A stretch of 30,386 nt of DNA. It comes from Saksenaea vasiformis B4078. Lineage: Eukaryota > Mucoromycota > Mucoromycetes > Mucorales > Saksenaeaceae. The DNA is taken from positions 1 to 30,386 of the forward strand of contig JNDT01001764.1 of NCBI GenBank assembly GCA_000697055.1. Reading direction: 5' to 3'. Both the position numbers and the translations under genes were made by a program. Position 1 is the first letter of the stretch. The number at the start of each line of letters is the position of its first letter. Positions 1 to 10,204 of this stretch are shown piece by piece. Below the pieces are notes generated by a model, which ran no database searches, was not told the origin of the DNA, and saw only the letters and a program-made list of their open reading frames with translations.

Positions 1-167
1 TTTTCTATACCTTACCAGCTATTTCTGTCATCAAGTTTACGCTTAGGCACTACCAGGAAACATACCCATTTTTATCGACAAGTCAAAAATACAGCGTAAC
101 ACCGGACCAAAATTCAGAAGACATCTTTTTTCTTCACCTACACTCTTCCTTTTTTTTTTTTTTAATC

Positions 168-2942
168 ATGATGCTTTCAGATATGTACGAATTCATTGAA
201 CTGCTCTCGGCTCTGTTTATTTCAGCAAGCATCATTGTTTATCCGCCATTACTATACACAGCGTTCAAAAAAGCAGAAAAAAAACAAAAACAAGAGGAAG
301 CTGTCAGTGAAGGTATGTCATCAGACTATATAGTCTATGCATGCAAATAAAGTCAAAGTTGTATGCCGTGATTGCAGTGAAGCTGGTCACAAGATGAGAA
401 CCAACAAAAAATGTCCTCTCCATAAATCCAGCAAGCGTGGTTAGTAGCTTGATCAATAGCTTTTGACTTTCTCATTGGTTTTGCGCTCTGATCTAGCTGG
501 CAAACGTAAGGCGACACAAATCAGCACTGAAGACGAAAAAATCAGGAAGAAAAAAGGACGTCTGACTAAGGATGCTGCAAAAGCCAATCCCCTTCGTATG
601 CAGAGCAACTGTACATCGTGTGGATCTCTGGAACACGCATCTGCACGTTCTGCTCAGTGTCCAGGCCATAAGCTATCCATAAAAGAAACTCTGAAAACAA
701 GTCTTGGCAACAACCACGAGCGCTTTTCGCGGAAGTCACTGCTTTCAAGCATTGCACGCCCAGAATTTGCAGATAGTTTACAGTCGGATTGAAGCAACGT
801 CAACGTTTATTCGAAACGTAATTGTACGCGCGCAGTTATACGTCAACGCGTACATTACTAAACATGGACAGGCAACAATACCTACATACGTTTACTCGCA
901 GTCCTTTTGGTACTCTATCGCTCAGCCAGTCATGGATGTTACGGTTTCGAACGATAATTCACATATGTCTGAGAACGTACTTCGTTATTGGAATGAATTT
1001 CGTCAGCGTCATCTTGGTATTGTCTTCCCGCGGAATGAATTTAGCGGTTACAGCGATGCCCTCGCGGCAGCTTGCTCCACTTTACAGGAGTCGTATACCA
1101 ATGAAGTGGTCGAGAATTTTTCAACAAAGGGTTTGTGGCTTTATCATACACAGACTGCAAAAGCTCGTTCCGGTAAGTTTTATAGATGTCAATTATCTGT
1201 CGCATTGACATTCTTAGTTTCTGTTGTAGGACTTATCAAAGTCATCTGCCAGTCAAATAACTTATGACTATATGTACGAGGACCTTGCTAATGGTGAGCC
1301 GAGTTGGCCAACAAACATGGGGCGTATTTCCCTCGAGTTATTCTTGGCAGTCGTTCAAGTCCGCCACTTTCTTGCACCATTCTTGCCCAGCGTATGTACA
1401 CTCGAGTCCTTATCGGAACAACCTGGAACGCGCACCCCGGTGTTGTATGCTATATTGAAGGAATACGAGCAAGAACACCAGCAAAGCGACGATGAGGACT
1501 TGGAGACATTGCCTAGGTTATCCTCCTTAGCTCCATAACCTTCTTTTCACTTTCGCTTCGTTACACTTAACGCAAAGGCAATGAAGTCACTACTTCACAT
1601 CCGCAGCAATACCGACGACTATGACGGGAATTTACAATTGTTCAATACCGTGTTCGACTTGGACAAATACGGTTTTCGCAGGTCAGGATATTATCAAGTG
1701 ATAATGATATGGAGCTAAGCATTACATTTAGCATGAACTGCGGTATATTCACGAACCAGATGTCTACAGACGGATTTAGTGTAGTGTTCTAATTTGCTCG
1801 CAGTGCAAAGCCCAAGGCAGTTGAGCTCGAATTGGAGGGCTTTACCACGAAGGAAGTCGACAGATATTACCGCGTTTGCGCGATAGATCCTGGTGTGAGG
1901 GATCTCTTTACCGCATCCTACGGCGCAGGCGAGACAGAACATGAAGTTCGCCGTTGCTCTTCGAACACTATTACAGTATAATTAGCTCTCCGCAAAGAAA
2001 CAGGCAACTGCAAAAACAGAAAAAGCTGGTCGGTATTGAGGTTTTCGAGACGAACTTCCCAACCGGGAAAACGTCGGACATTGATCGGTATCACGAAAGA
2101 GTCAGTTACTTCTTCATACACAACAATCAAATTTTCGATTTCTATGGACCACAAGACCGGGAAAGAAGATTCCGTAATCACCAAGGCAAACAGAGAGCAG
2201 TAGAAGTGCTAGCAAATATACTGATAAACGGAGGAAAAAAATACAACCGTCGAAAACGGAAGCATCGAAGTACAAACAGGAAGAAAAGGAAAAAAGAATC
2301 GTGAGCAACGCAAGGAATACAAGAAGAAAACCAGTGGCAGGTGGGACATGAAAAATTGTTAAGTATTAAGTCAACGGTTGCTAAACGTTGTGTAATGACA
2401 GGATTCCAGAGCAGCCGATATCTGCTGTACGCTCCACGGTCAATATGACGTGCCGCAAAAGGAAATGGAAAGCAGCGAAGTCAAATCCATGCAACGATGG
2501 AAGAATGCCTTTACTTGTCTTTGGGGCTGGCATGTTTGGGAACACCTGTCGCTACAAGGGGCATTGCAAAGCAGCAGTCAACAAATTGTGGGGAAGTTTG
2601 AAGAGACGAGAAGCCCGTGGTGAAGCGTTGGTTTTGAAAATTGACGAATATTATACCTCACAGGTAAATACGTATCACCCATGTAATATTTTTATCTGAC
2701 ATGATCAATAGGTGTGCCATCGATGTAAAACGAGGAACATGCAGAATATGATTACTGGCAACGTCAAGCATCACGGCATTAAAGATTGTAAAAACTGTGG
2801 AATGTTGTGGAATCGCGACGTTAATGCCAGTAAAAACATGTCCTACATTACACATTCTATTTGGGACGGAGGTGGAAGGCCAAGCGCTTTCTGTCGCCCT
2901 GACCGTATCACCGCTGCGAATGCGGGACCCGCAAGGGTTTAG
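168..2942 (+). pseudogene. Decayed Fanzor (eukaryotic TnpB-like RNA-guided nuclease) gene
   Basis: Fanzors are eukaryotic relatives of IS605/IS607 TnpB, transposon-borne nucleases guided by an omega RNA. Readable pieces in order: two zinc-knuckle-like motifs (CRDC..GH..CPLH near 364-425; CTSC..H..CPGH near 610-670); a helical N-terminal region (750-1172 and 1230-1518); the family-typical TDGFSVVF strand before RuvC-I (about 1765-1795); RuvC-I in AIDPGVRDLFTA with Asp codon 1886-1888; the NILINGGKKYNRRKRK stretch (about 2210-2260); PLLVFGAG; RuvC-II in KIDEYYTSQ with Glu codon 2646-2648; a zinc ribbon VCHRC..CKNCG; and RuvC-III in LWNRDVNASKNM with Asp codon 2817-2819. Plausible introns: 313-358, 440-496, 1173-1229 and 2664-2711 (the last cleanly in frame). 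The gene is broken: a TAA follows VVF near 1792, there are frame changes near 700-750, 1230, 1690 and 1955, and further changes near 2305-2400. The 5' start is uncertain. Family assignment rests on motif order; inactivity is inferred from the breaks. Confidence 0.8.
2388..2942 (+). pseudogene. Best-preserved Fanzor C-terminal part (RuvC-II, zinc ribbon, RuvC-III)
   Basis: Part of the preceding pseudogene, listed separately because it remains continuously open. Exon 2388-2663 joins exon 2712-2942 across a 48-bp GT-AG intron (GTAAAT ... CAATAG) without changing frame. The joined frame reads PLLVFGAGMFG, then LKRREARGEALVLKIDEYYTS (described in two pieces: LKRREARGEA and VLKIDEYYTS), then the CxxC...CxxC zinc ribbon and NRDVNASKNM, ending in the Fanzor-typical SIWDGGGRPS stretch. 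It ends at a TAG stop. It holds two of the three RuvC catalytic acids, so alone it could not form a nuclease. Confidence 0.75.
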
Positions 2943-3083
2943 ATTTTTACGGTACGTACTGTGATCTGTGACGAAAATTCTTATCACTGACACTGATTTC
3001 CCGCTTCAGAACTCGTTTCGGTAAGTCCTTGCTTGATGATTTATGGACATGATGCTAAACAGTTAATGTGTAACGGTGTATGA

Positions 3084-3839
3084 AAAATCACGGAAAAGTC
3101 AGCTCACACAGAAGTCCGACAATTTTTCTTGCCAGAGCACGTTTTGCAGGACCCTGAAAGTACCTTGGATGAGATGGTGAACACAAGAAAGCGCGTTACC
3201 TACATAGTCCTGCTGCCATCACACAAAGCCGCCCGTTAGGAAAAGACATTAGCACAATGCAAATGAAACCTGATCAAATAACACTTATAGTTCCCGGAGG
3301 ATCTACGGCGCTTTTTTTTTTGTAAACACCCACAACATGGTGCTGTGGGTGTATCATAACCGTCAACCAATAGCAGATTCAAAAGCTCAGTATCAAAATG
3401 TTACTGCAGCGAAATCACTTACAATAAATAGAAAATGCTTTCAGCGAGAAAACGAGATGGCGAATACCAAATACGACTTGAGCAGTCATTACATAGATGT
3501 CCCACTGTTGGAAGGATATTAGCTTGATTTGTTTTGGAGTGAAGCTACCTACCCTTGGTTATCGCTAAAGACAAACGACGTTGATAAACTGTTCAAGAGT
3601 CTATTGCACAGTAAGCATTGACATACAAAGAACAGTAATAGCAAACCGTTTTGCTTTTAGATTTGTGATCACAAAGAAGCCATCGGAGGGCCTTCGACAT
3701 CTCAGTTGCGCCAGTGAAAAAGGATAAGAACTTTGCGCTGTAACAGGAGGATCCTTGCACACCGTGGTATCGATATTGGTTGCTTCGCTGGAGAGATGCT
3801 CCTTTAGAAGGACTTAATCCATGGTACGCTCAACCATAA
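3084..3839 (+). pseudogene. Decayed spliced gene of unknown family
   Basis: Successive stretches read like protein but in shifting frames. 3084-3239 reads from KITEKSAHTEVRQFFLPEH to a TAG after HKAAR. A second frame runs from about 3245 to 3325 (MKPDQITLIVPGGSTALFF, then TAA). A third starts near 3337 (VYHNRQPIADSKAQYQNV) and passes a TAG at 3520-3522 into LDLFWSEATYPWLSLKTNDV. A typical short intron follows (3611-3660, GTAAGC ... TTTTAG). A last frame, 3680-3839, contains RRAFDISVAPVKKDKNFAL and DPCTPWYRYWLLRWRDAPL and ends in TAA. The 50-bp intron and consistent amino-acid texture argue for a former gene on this strand; the frame changes and stops argue that it is dead. I do not recognise the family. 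It lies about 140 bp after the Fanzor relic and could belong to the same element or to an unrelated one. Confidence 0.45.
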
Positions 3840-4891
3840 AGAACTTGCCATTGGTACTTCAAAGAAAAGAGAAAAAAGATAGATGTTCACAATAAATAAT
3901 GAAATGAAAGGAAGGCATTTTATGGTTTCTTGTTTCTGAGACCAATTTAGCAGAAACCTGTTAACCACATGATAAAACTCTGTATTGACCACAGTAGCGG
4001 AAAGATGTTGGCATTAATATAAACATGGAGAATAAATGATCCTGTACACGTTTTGAAGAATTGACATCCTTACCGGGATGTTTTTTTGAAAAAGACAGAG
4101 CCAAAGAAAAAAAAAAGAAATTCATGCGTCCCTAACTCTCCTTATCGTGAGACATTTTTACTGCTTTTCGAAAGGATACCGAAAAACCATCACCGAAGGT
4201 CTTTAATGCAAAACTGGGGTTACTCAGATGCGAACTATTCCTGGGATTAACGCAAAATAATCCACTTCTCACTGCAAAGACGTATCGCCTTCCGGGGCAA
4301 AACTCATTCAACTTGAACGTAATGTGATGTTTATTTGACGCAGATGCTCAGAGCGGACTGTATAAATCCGTGATTTTTTGATAAACCGAACATGCTCGTC
4401 GCCTGGACGCACAGACCATGTGACACAAATATGGCATCAATACATCGGTAGAGAGGAGCGGATTTACGACATCCTACATATTGAAGAGGACCAGTTTAAA
4501 AGCTCACGCCATGTTTCCAAAGCGGTTGCACGGTAGGACACAGCTAAGTAGTAAAGATAATACCAGCTGTAAATGACGTAAAAGGTAAGAAAGAAGCAAG
4601 CTGTCTTCCTCTCTGAGTAAAGCCGTAAATGTCAGTTACGTCACAAAGAATGATACTGCTGCTCTATCACATCTAATAATGCGGCACTTTATCTAACCTA
4701 TGTGTGTTATTTGATAATATCGGACATTCGTTGGATAGTGGAACTGGTACTAACGCGTGCCGATAATGCTCACATATTGCGGTGGTAAAAACGGTAATAA
4801 ATCTCGAAAATGAATCTTATTACGGCGAGTATTAATAGAAGCATAGCCATGGTTGGTGATTATGGATCCATTAGACAAGGAGCAGATGAAC
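3840..4891. other. AT-rich spacer with one coding-like scrap
   Basis: There is no intact gene here. A short open stretch on the plus strand, about 4390-4536, reads HVTQIWHQYIGREERIYDI followed by FKSSRHVSKAVAR and a stop. Its composition is protein-like, so it may be a further piece of the decayed gene upstream, but nothing links it in frame. The rest shows no domain, RNA gene or clear repeat. Confidence 0.3.
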
Positions 4892-6134
4892 CTGTGGTAC
4901 ATTATGCATGCTTTCATTGTGTAATGCGAAATTATAATGGGGTTCGGCTTGGGTGTATGCTAAGCCGTGTTTGACGGTAACCCAACTGTCCGTCGATGGT
5001 CATGCAGATGCATGGTCATACACATGCTATTGTCACATTGACGTTCATCAATTGGTGCAGTGTAATTTGCAAGAATTGCAGTGTGAGAAGTGCATTATAG
5101 TTGAAGAGAACAAAAACTGAAAAAAAGCGTAAGTGTCACCGCGCATGCATGTATACGCTATATACATTGGTAAAATCACCGGGAGATTATAGACGTTTTC
5201 GCATGCGTGAGAGTTGAATTATCCTATAATAATTAAGCACAGCCTTAGCACTGTGCCCACGCTGTGTAACAAGGAAAAGGCCACTGAGCCACCTTTATTC
5301 AGCAACAGAGAATGAATGCTCATTTTTAAGGGAATAGAGGCATGAAATTTATTCGATCCGTTGGTATCAAATTACAATACAGAATATATAGGCGTTTGTC
5401 ATAAACAATCAAATTCATCTAATGCAAGTGTACACCTGACATCTACTGGTGCGAAAGCATCTTTCAAGTCCTTTAGCTTATTCCAAAAGTATCTCTTGTC
5501 ACTTAGAGTAACGGAACCACAAGGCTTTGCACATGTAATCCAAGGTCTGTCTATCTAATCTCAGATCCTGTTGTACAAGTGAACTAGATCGGAAATGCCA
5601 CTGAAACCACGAGGTAGATATTGAGGTCCAGATGTGTGCTAGATCCAACGATCCGAATAAAGAAGCCTTTGCCGTTATTAGGCAGCCGCGATACTGACGA
5701 AGACGTAGAGGGTCCCGACTCCTTGTAGATTGACTACTGCTTCTACGAAATTATCGAATTAACTTTAAAGTTTATGCAGATTGATCCAGTACAGAAATCC
5801 AGAAAAAAAAAGGGGCGAACGACAGAAGATGATCTTCGACGTAATGGAAGTGTTTTCATGTTTGACAGGCTGAACGTTACAGTCTAGTGAAAAATATACG
5901 CGCCATAAAGCACGTCACTTCTATTCTTCCCTCAATCACTTCTATGACAAAGCGGGCTACTGCCAGAAAATAGAGGTAGGAAGATCATGACGAGATCTAT
6001 AAGCGTTATTATTACATATACAAACTACCATGGGAAACTAATTTGGGCTGAGCATTTCCACTGCATTGATAACTTAATTATCTGCCGTTGTACAGCTATA
6101 ACTAGTGCACGGTTCCTTACCGTCGAGTGGAAAA

Positions 6135-6142
6135 TATAAAAG
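6135..6142 (+). promoter_or_regulatory. TATA box of CAP gene copy A
   Basis: TATAAAAG lies 79 bp upstream of the CAP start codon. The same octamer sits at the matching place in copy B (12208-12215), 89 bp before its ATG. Conservation within a diverged 5' flank supports a working core promoter. Confidence 0.65.
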
Positions 6143-6213
6143 CACCGATTTTCAGCAACATTTGTCACCATCAAACACAAGAGACACCTTTTCATCTCTT
6201 CCCCCTGCTCATA

Positions 6214-6743
6214 ATGGTTTCCTTCGAATTTATTGCTGCTCCTATTCTTGTGGTTCTGGCTCTTGGCACTCGATCCACTGAGGCTCTCTCATCTGCCGAC
6301 CAACAGACCATTCTTCAGACTCATAACGAGATGCGCGCCCAACATAAGGCTCCTCCTCTCCAGTGGAGCGGTGAACTGGAGCAGTACGCTCAAAACTGGT
6401 CCAATGGTTGTGTCTTCAAGCATAGTGGCGTAAGTACAGAGTTTATCCAATCTTCAAGCCTGACTTTTCATGCTTGTAGGGAAAATACGGTGAAAATCTT
6501 GCTGCGGGCTATCCTGATTGGAAAGCAGCAATCACTGGCTGGTATGATGAGTACAAGTCGTACGATTACAACAATCCCGGCTTCACCATGCAGACAGGAC
6601 ACTTTACACAAGTCGTCTGGAAGAGCACAACCCAGATTGGTTGTGGTGTAACTGATTGTCCTGGCCTTGGCAGTTTCTACACTTGCTCCTACTCACCCCC
6701 CGGAAACGTCTTAGGTCAATTCAAAGAAAATGTTCTACCTTAA
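6214..6743 (+). CDS. Secreted CAP/PR-1 (PRY-like) protein, copy A
   Basis: Predicted 159-aa extracellular CAP-superfamily protein (SCP/PR-1; fungal PRY type). Exons are 6214-6429 and 6480-6743; the intron 6430-6479 (GTAAGT ... TTGTAG) falls between codons. The N-terminus MVSFEFIAAPILVVLALG is a signal peptide, probably cleaved near STEA (residues 21-24). CAP motifs in order: HNEMRAQHKAPPLQWS (37-52), NGCVFKHSG (64-72), YGENL (75-79), GHFTQVVWKSTTQIGCG (112-128) and YTCSYSPPGN (139-148). The cavity tetrad seems present as His70, Glu77, Glu96 and His113, and four Cys can pair. An aromatic, Asn/Pro-rich stretch precedes GHFTQ, where sterol binding maps in yeast Pry1. The ATG at 6214 is preferred because it starts the signal peptide and aligns with copy B; an in-frame ATG at 6127 lies upstream of the TATA box. 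AATAAA follows at 6747-6752. Sterol or lipid binding is known for the family; the role here is inferred. Confidence 0.93.
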
Positions 6744-6746
6744 AGT

Positions 6747-6752
6747 AATAAA
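6747..6752 (+). terminator. Polyadenylation signal of CAP copy A
   Basis: AATAAA begins four bases after the TAA stop and is conserved exactly in copy B at 12829-12834 within an almost identical 3' UTR. Confidence 0.55.
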
Positions 6753-6848
6753 AGCGCCATTATCTATTTATCGCATTCAATGACTTTGTGCATATGATCG
6801 ATCAAAGAGACCGTCTGCAGTGCAACAATGCGTGCGCTTCTAAAAAAA

Positions 6849-7727
6849 GGTTAAATCTACTAGTTCAATGAAATTACCCCGACAGAGATGAGGTGTGACA
6901 TACAGATAAATGAAATTGATCGAGACCTCCGATCCTTTAGAGATCTTGATCATTCTCCCGCAATTCGTATTCAATCGAGCCCTAGAGAAAAGTCGCATCA
7001 ACTATGTACATTCTACATATCTAAACAGCGGGAGAAGAATCGACCTATTTCGTTGCGCTTTTGTCATAACTTAGCATATTGTGCGGAATTATGACAGACA
7101 GTCGGCACAATTACGGTGAAAAAGTTGGCTTCACAAGACTTCGGCAGTTTCGATTCATATTGCTGTAGAAAGCTACTTCGCTAGGTTCGCTCCGTCTCGA
7201 CATTGTTTCTTACAGAACGTCAATCAACTTGTCACACTTCAAACCATACTATATCATATATGGTTACTCCTCAATTACGATCATAAATGTCACTGTGGTC
7301 GTAAATTCTCAGATAATCCATACCAACTCTAATGGACCCATCAGTATCGTCATTCGAATCTACGTCAGTCTTTCAGGCAGATTCTGGAACATCACTGTTA
7401 ACATTCATTAAAATCGTATTCCTGCTACACTTTCATACTTTGCTGTCAAGGCTAAGATAATAATCATAGTCAGTAAGAAACTTTGCAGAAGCTTCTGAAT
7501 CGTCACCATTGACTTTCATCTGCTGCAGGTAGCTTGTTGTAAAGGACTTTCGCAAACACTTCGGGTATCGGTCCCAGTGATTAGGTGATCAGATTTACAT
7601 ACAGGCATATATAATACAGATATGAAAAGAAAGCGAGACACCTTTCCTGATTTAGACGAATGTCTTTTTTGAGATGATAAAGCTAAACCAAGTGGACTTC
7701 TTACTATGGCGCTGATGAGAATCCACG
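6849..7727. other. Unique AT-rich spacer after CAP copy A
   Basis: This stretch separates the end of duplicated segment A from the transposase relic. At copy B the corresponding interval is only about 20 bp, so it is either an insertion at A or a deletion at B. I see no gene, RNA or clear repeat in it; the few open frames are short and lack domain signals. Confidence 0.4.
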
Positions 7728-8543
7728 ATGACAAGCTCAAATGAGATGGACTTTGACGATTTCGCGATCGTGTATGGCCAGATTGAGATGCTCGTCGAAT
7801 TTGACACAGTCTCTGAGCCTGAGACACAGCTGATTGCAATCGACAAACAGTAGACAAGCTTATTGATGACTTGAGAAAATCGTCATTACAACACGGCAAA
7901 AATACAAAGTACGATGAGGACCAGATTGCGTTCCTCATTAGTCTTCCTCAAGAGGAAGGACTCACACAGCCCCGAGAGCAGCACTTCAATGCCGCTCCTG
8001 GAACAGTTCTTCCTGGAGCAACTTCAGCGTGAGCCAAAAAAGCTGTTTTTGAGCATTTAGCTTTTTTGATTAGGCTATTGGATGATAATCCTTCAATTGT
8101 TCTTGAGGATGTAAAACAGAAACTCTGTGAGCATTTTGAAGACCTTGAAGTATATATTCCTAGTCTTCATAAGCATATTCGAGAAAAGACCACGATCTCG
8201 TTAAAGCAGGCAACCAATTACACACTTGGTTCGCGATGACTGAAAAACTAGTACCTGCGCTTAAAACACCATTAGTCAGTGGAATGCAGCCGATGACAAT
8301 ATCCAAGAGAATTACATGTTTATTGATAAAGCAGGCTTTCATTAACAATTGACGAGAGCCCGTGCATGGTCAAGCGTTGGAGATCCTGCTGTCGTAAAGT
8401 GCAACCCGGAAGGCCCTAAATATCAGCATTGTGCTGGATTTCTCCGTCACACTGACGCTTTCTCAAATCTTTTTGACCTGGTTAAGGAGAGTAAGTTTGC
8501 CCGTATTTCACATTATGCTCATTCAGCTGTGATAGATCTTTAA
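7728..8543 (+). pseudogene. Decayed IS630/Tc1-like DDE transposase
   Basis: An acidic N-terminal piece begins at ATG 7728 (MTSSNEMDFDDFAIVYGQIE). A frame change follows into KYDEDQIAFLISLPQEEGLT, then LPGATSA, then the winged-helix DNA-binding part LLDDNPSIVLEDVKQKLCEH and LHKHIREKTTISLKQATNYT (about 8060-8230). After a region with stops, NYMFIDKAGFH..LTRARAWSSVGDPAVVK (8310-8400) corresponds to the first catalytic Asp block of IS630/Tc1-type enzymes, usually FIDEAGFH. The frame runs on to TAA at 8541. Stops between 8235 and 8345, frame changes and loss of the later catalytic acids make it dead. No terminal inverted repeats were found by eye. A related scrap lies at 12950-13075. Confidence 0.72.
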
Positions 8544-10204
8544 TATCGCGTGAATCCAAAGGATTTACCTCGATCCTGTATGGTCGAATGCTCGCTATCT
8601 TAGGCAAGCAGCATCCGAATGATGCAATGAGGTTGGGAAATGTGTTTCAGGTGGTTCCTTTATAAACAATCCAGCAAATGTTGTCATTTTTCTGCTTTAC
8701 GTTTTGCCCATTTTCTTCGACTTTATTTCTTCGGCAAGCGTTGTTGCAGTAATTCAACGATGTAAACTAGCTGTATGATTGATAATTCGAGCTGTTGAGG
8801 TGAGCATTCGTCCTGGTACCTCTACCACCTGCCTTCGTCTTATAACTGATATATAACTACGCATATTTTATTTTAGTGCAGAGCAAACTTGATTCCTTCA
8901 TGGACGCAAAATTTATTTAGCGATCTGGTCCGTCATCCGTCAGACGGACATATAATCGATCAAACGGTATGAAGCCGAAAAGCTATGGTACCTCCAGTGT
9001 TTGTGTATTTGATGGCTTATCCTTCGAGTACCAGTTGCTTTCGTACTGTACTGGCGAGTGAAGTGACATCGGGCCAAGATTCGTTTTTTGGCAAGAGGCG
9101 GCTCTATAGTGTCGACGTTCAAGACAACTGCAGTGACACATTGAGAAGGGATGTAACGGAAGAAGGTAGTTCAAGCAACATGAATGGGCATAGTCACCAT
9201 AAGAATTGTTGGGGTCTGACAGCTATTAGAATCATCCTATGGAAAGAATGAATAAGGTTTCTCTCAACGCCAGAGAATAAGAAGTCCTCCACGATGGCAG
9301 GTGATTTTGGAGATGGCAGCAAGTAGCAGCCAAACTCGTCTTACTGATTCATTAAAGTCCAGAGAAACATAACGTTATTTGGTGCGGAAGAATTGTGCGA
9401 CGGAGAGCACATTTACCGTTTGATTTATTTGAGCAGCTGCAAAAGGAGATTGAAAACGGAATCGCACATAGAAAGCCACCCATAGTTAGCCAATCTTTTC
9501 AGAAGTTTACAGATGCCACGCTTGATTTGGAAAGTTACGAATCTAGTCCAAACCATCCGAGAATATACTAGTAGCGCTTCAGTAACAAGTTTTGAACGAA
9601 GTAAAATGGGCAATTCGACGATTTCAAGCATGTGGTACCAATAGATTTAATAATCAAATCGCTTAAAAACAGCAGCTTTTGGTTGAGACTCTGGAAACGC
9701 TGTAAGTTTACGCACTATAGCCATGGGTTTCTGATCGACTACTTCAACTTAAGCAAGGAATGGTCCATCAGTGTCTAGTAATAACTCAGTTTCCGATAGA
9801 CCATTTTTTAAAGGAAAAACTAGTCAATCAAGAATCCATTTTCCGTCGTGAGAAGCCAAATAGCCGCCTCAGCAGTTTTATGAAGGTGAAGTTTAACATG
9901 ACGTCAACCGAGCAGCGAAGGTCAACAATGTGGGAATGACGCAGGGCAGACTGCCTTACTTTTGGAGGAACGTAGCCTCCGAACTCTCCGTTGTTCACGC
10001 AGAAGACATCGGCTGTCCCTGCGAGAGCGTTTGGTCGAGTACTGGCAGAAGATACATAGTGTAACCATACATGTTGCCGAGTATCAATCAATCATCGTTG
10101 GTGCTCGGAGATCTGTCTCAGCTAAGTAAATGATAACGTTAGCTTTTCCCAGTGCCTTATTGGCATGTTTACTTATATGCTTATTTTTTTTCTTATCCAA
10201 ATAT
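8544..10204. other. Gene-poor region with scattered coding-like fragments
   Basis: No intact gene is visible. Two plus-strand stretches look like worn protein sequence: around 8985-9251 (FGKRRLYSVDVQDNCSDTLR) and around 9410-9570 (FEQLQKEIENGIAHRKPPIV followed by FQKFTDATLDLESYESSPN). They are in different frames, interrupted by stops, and match no family I recognise. They may be the remains of the transposase's host element or of another transposon. Confidence 0.3.

Larger units (their letters stand above)
4892..6848 (+). repeat. Segmental duplication, copy A (CAP gene plus 1.3 kb upstream DNA)
   Basis: This block aligns by eye over its whole length with 10977-12931, in direct orientation, offset about 6085 bp. 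The left boundary is CTGTGGYACATTRTGCATG and the right boundary is the short A-run after GCGTGCGCTTCT. The upstream 1.3 kb is recognisable but clearly diverged, with small indels, whereas the CAP coding exons and the 3' UTR are nearly identical. The unit carries promoter, gene and polyadenylation site, so both copies can in principle be expressed. Confidence 0.9.

Noticed and set aside
701..749. Intron in the Fanzor relic
   Set aside because: It would restore the frame, but the donor GTCTTG is poor; a simple frameshift in a decaying gene is equally likely, so it was not counted as an intron.
5361..5558. 65-codon open frame upstream of CAP copy A
   Set aside because: The equivalent region of duplicate copy B does not preserve the frame, so it is not under coding constraint.
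7516..7938. 140-codon minus-strand open frame
   Set aside because: It lies opposite the decayed transposase, lacks any domain pattern, and its start region is composition-like noise; the plus-strand reading has recognisable transposase motifs.
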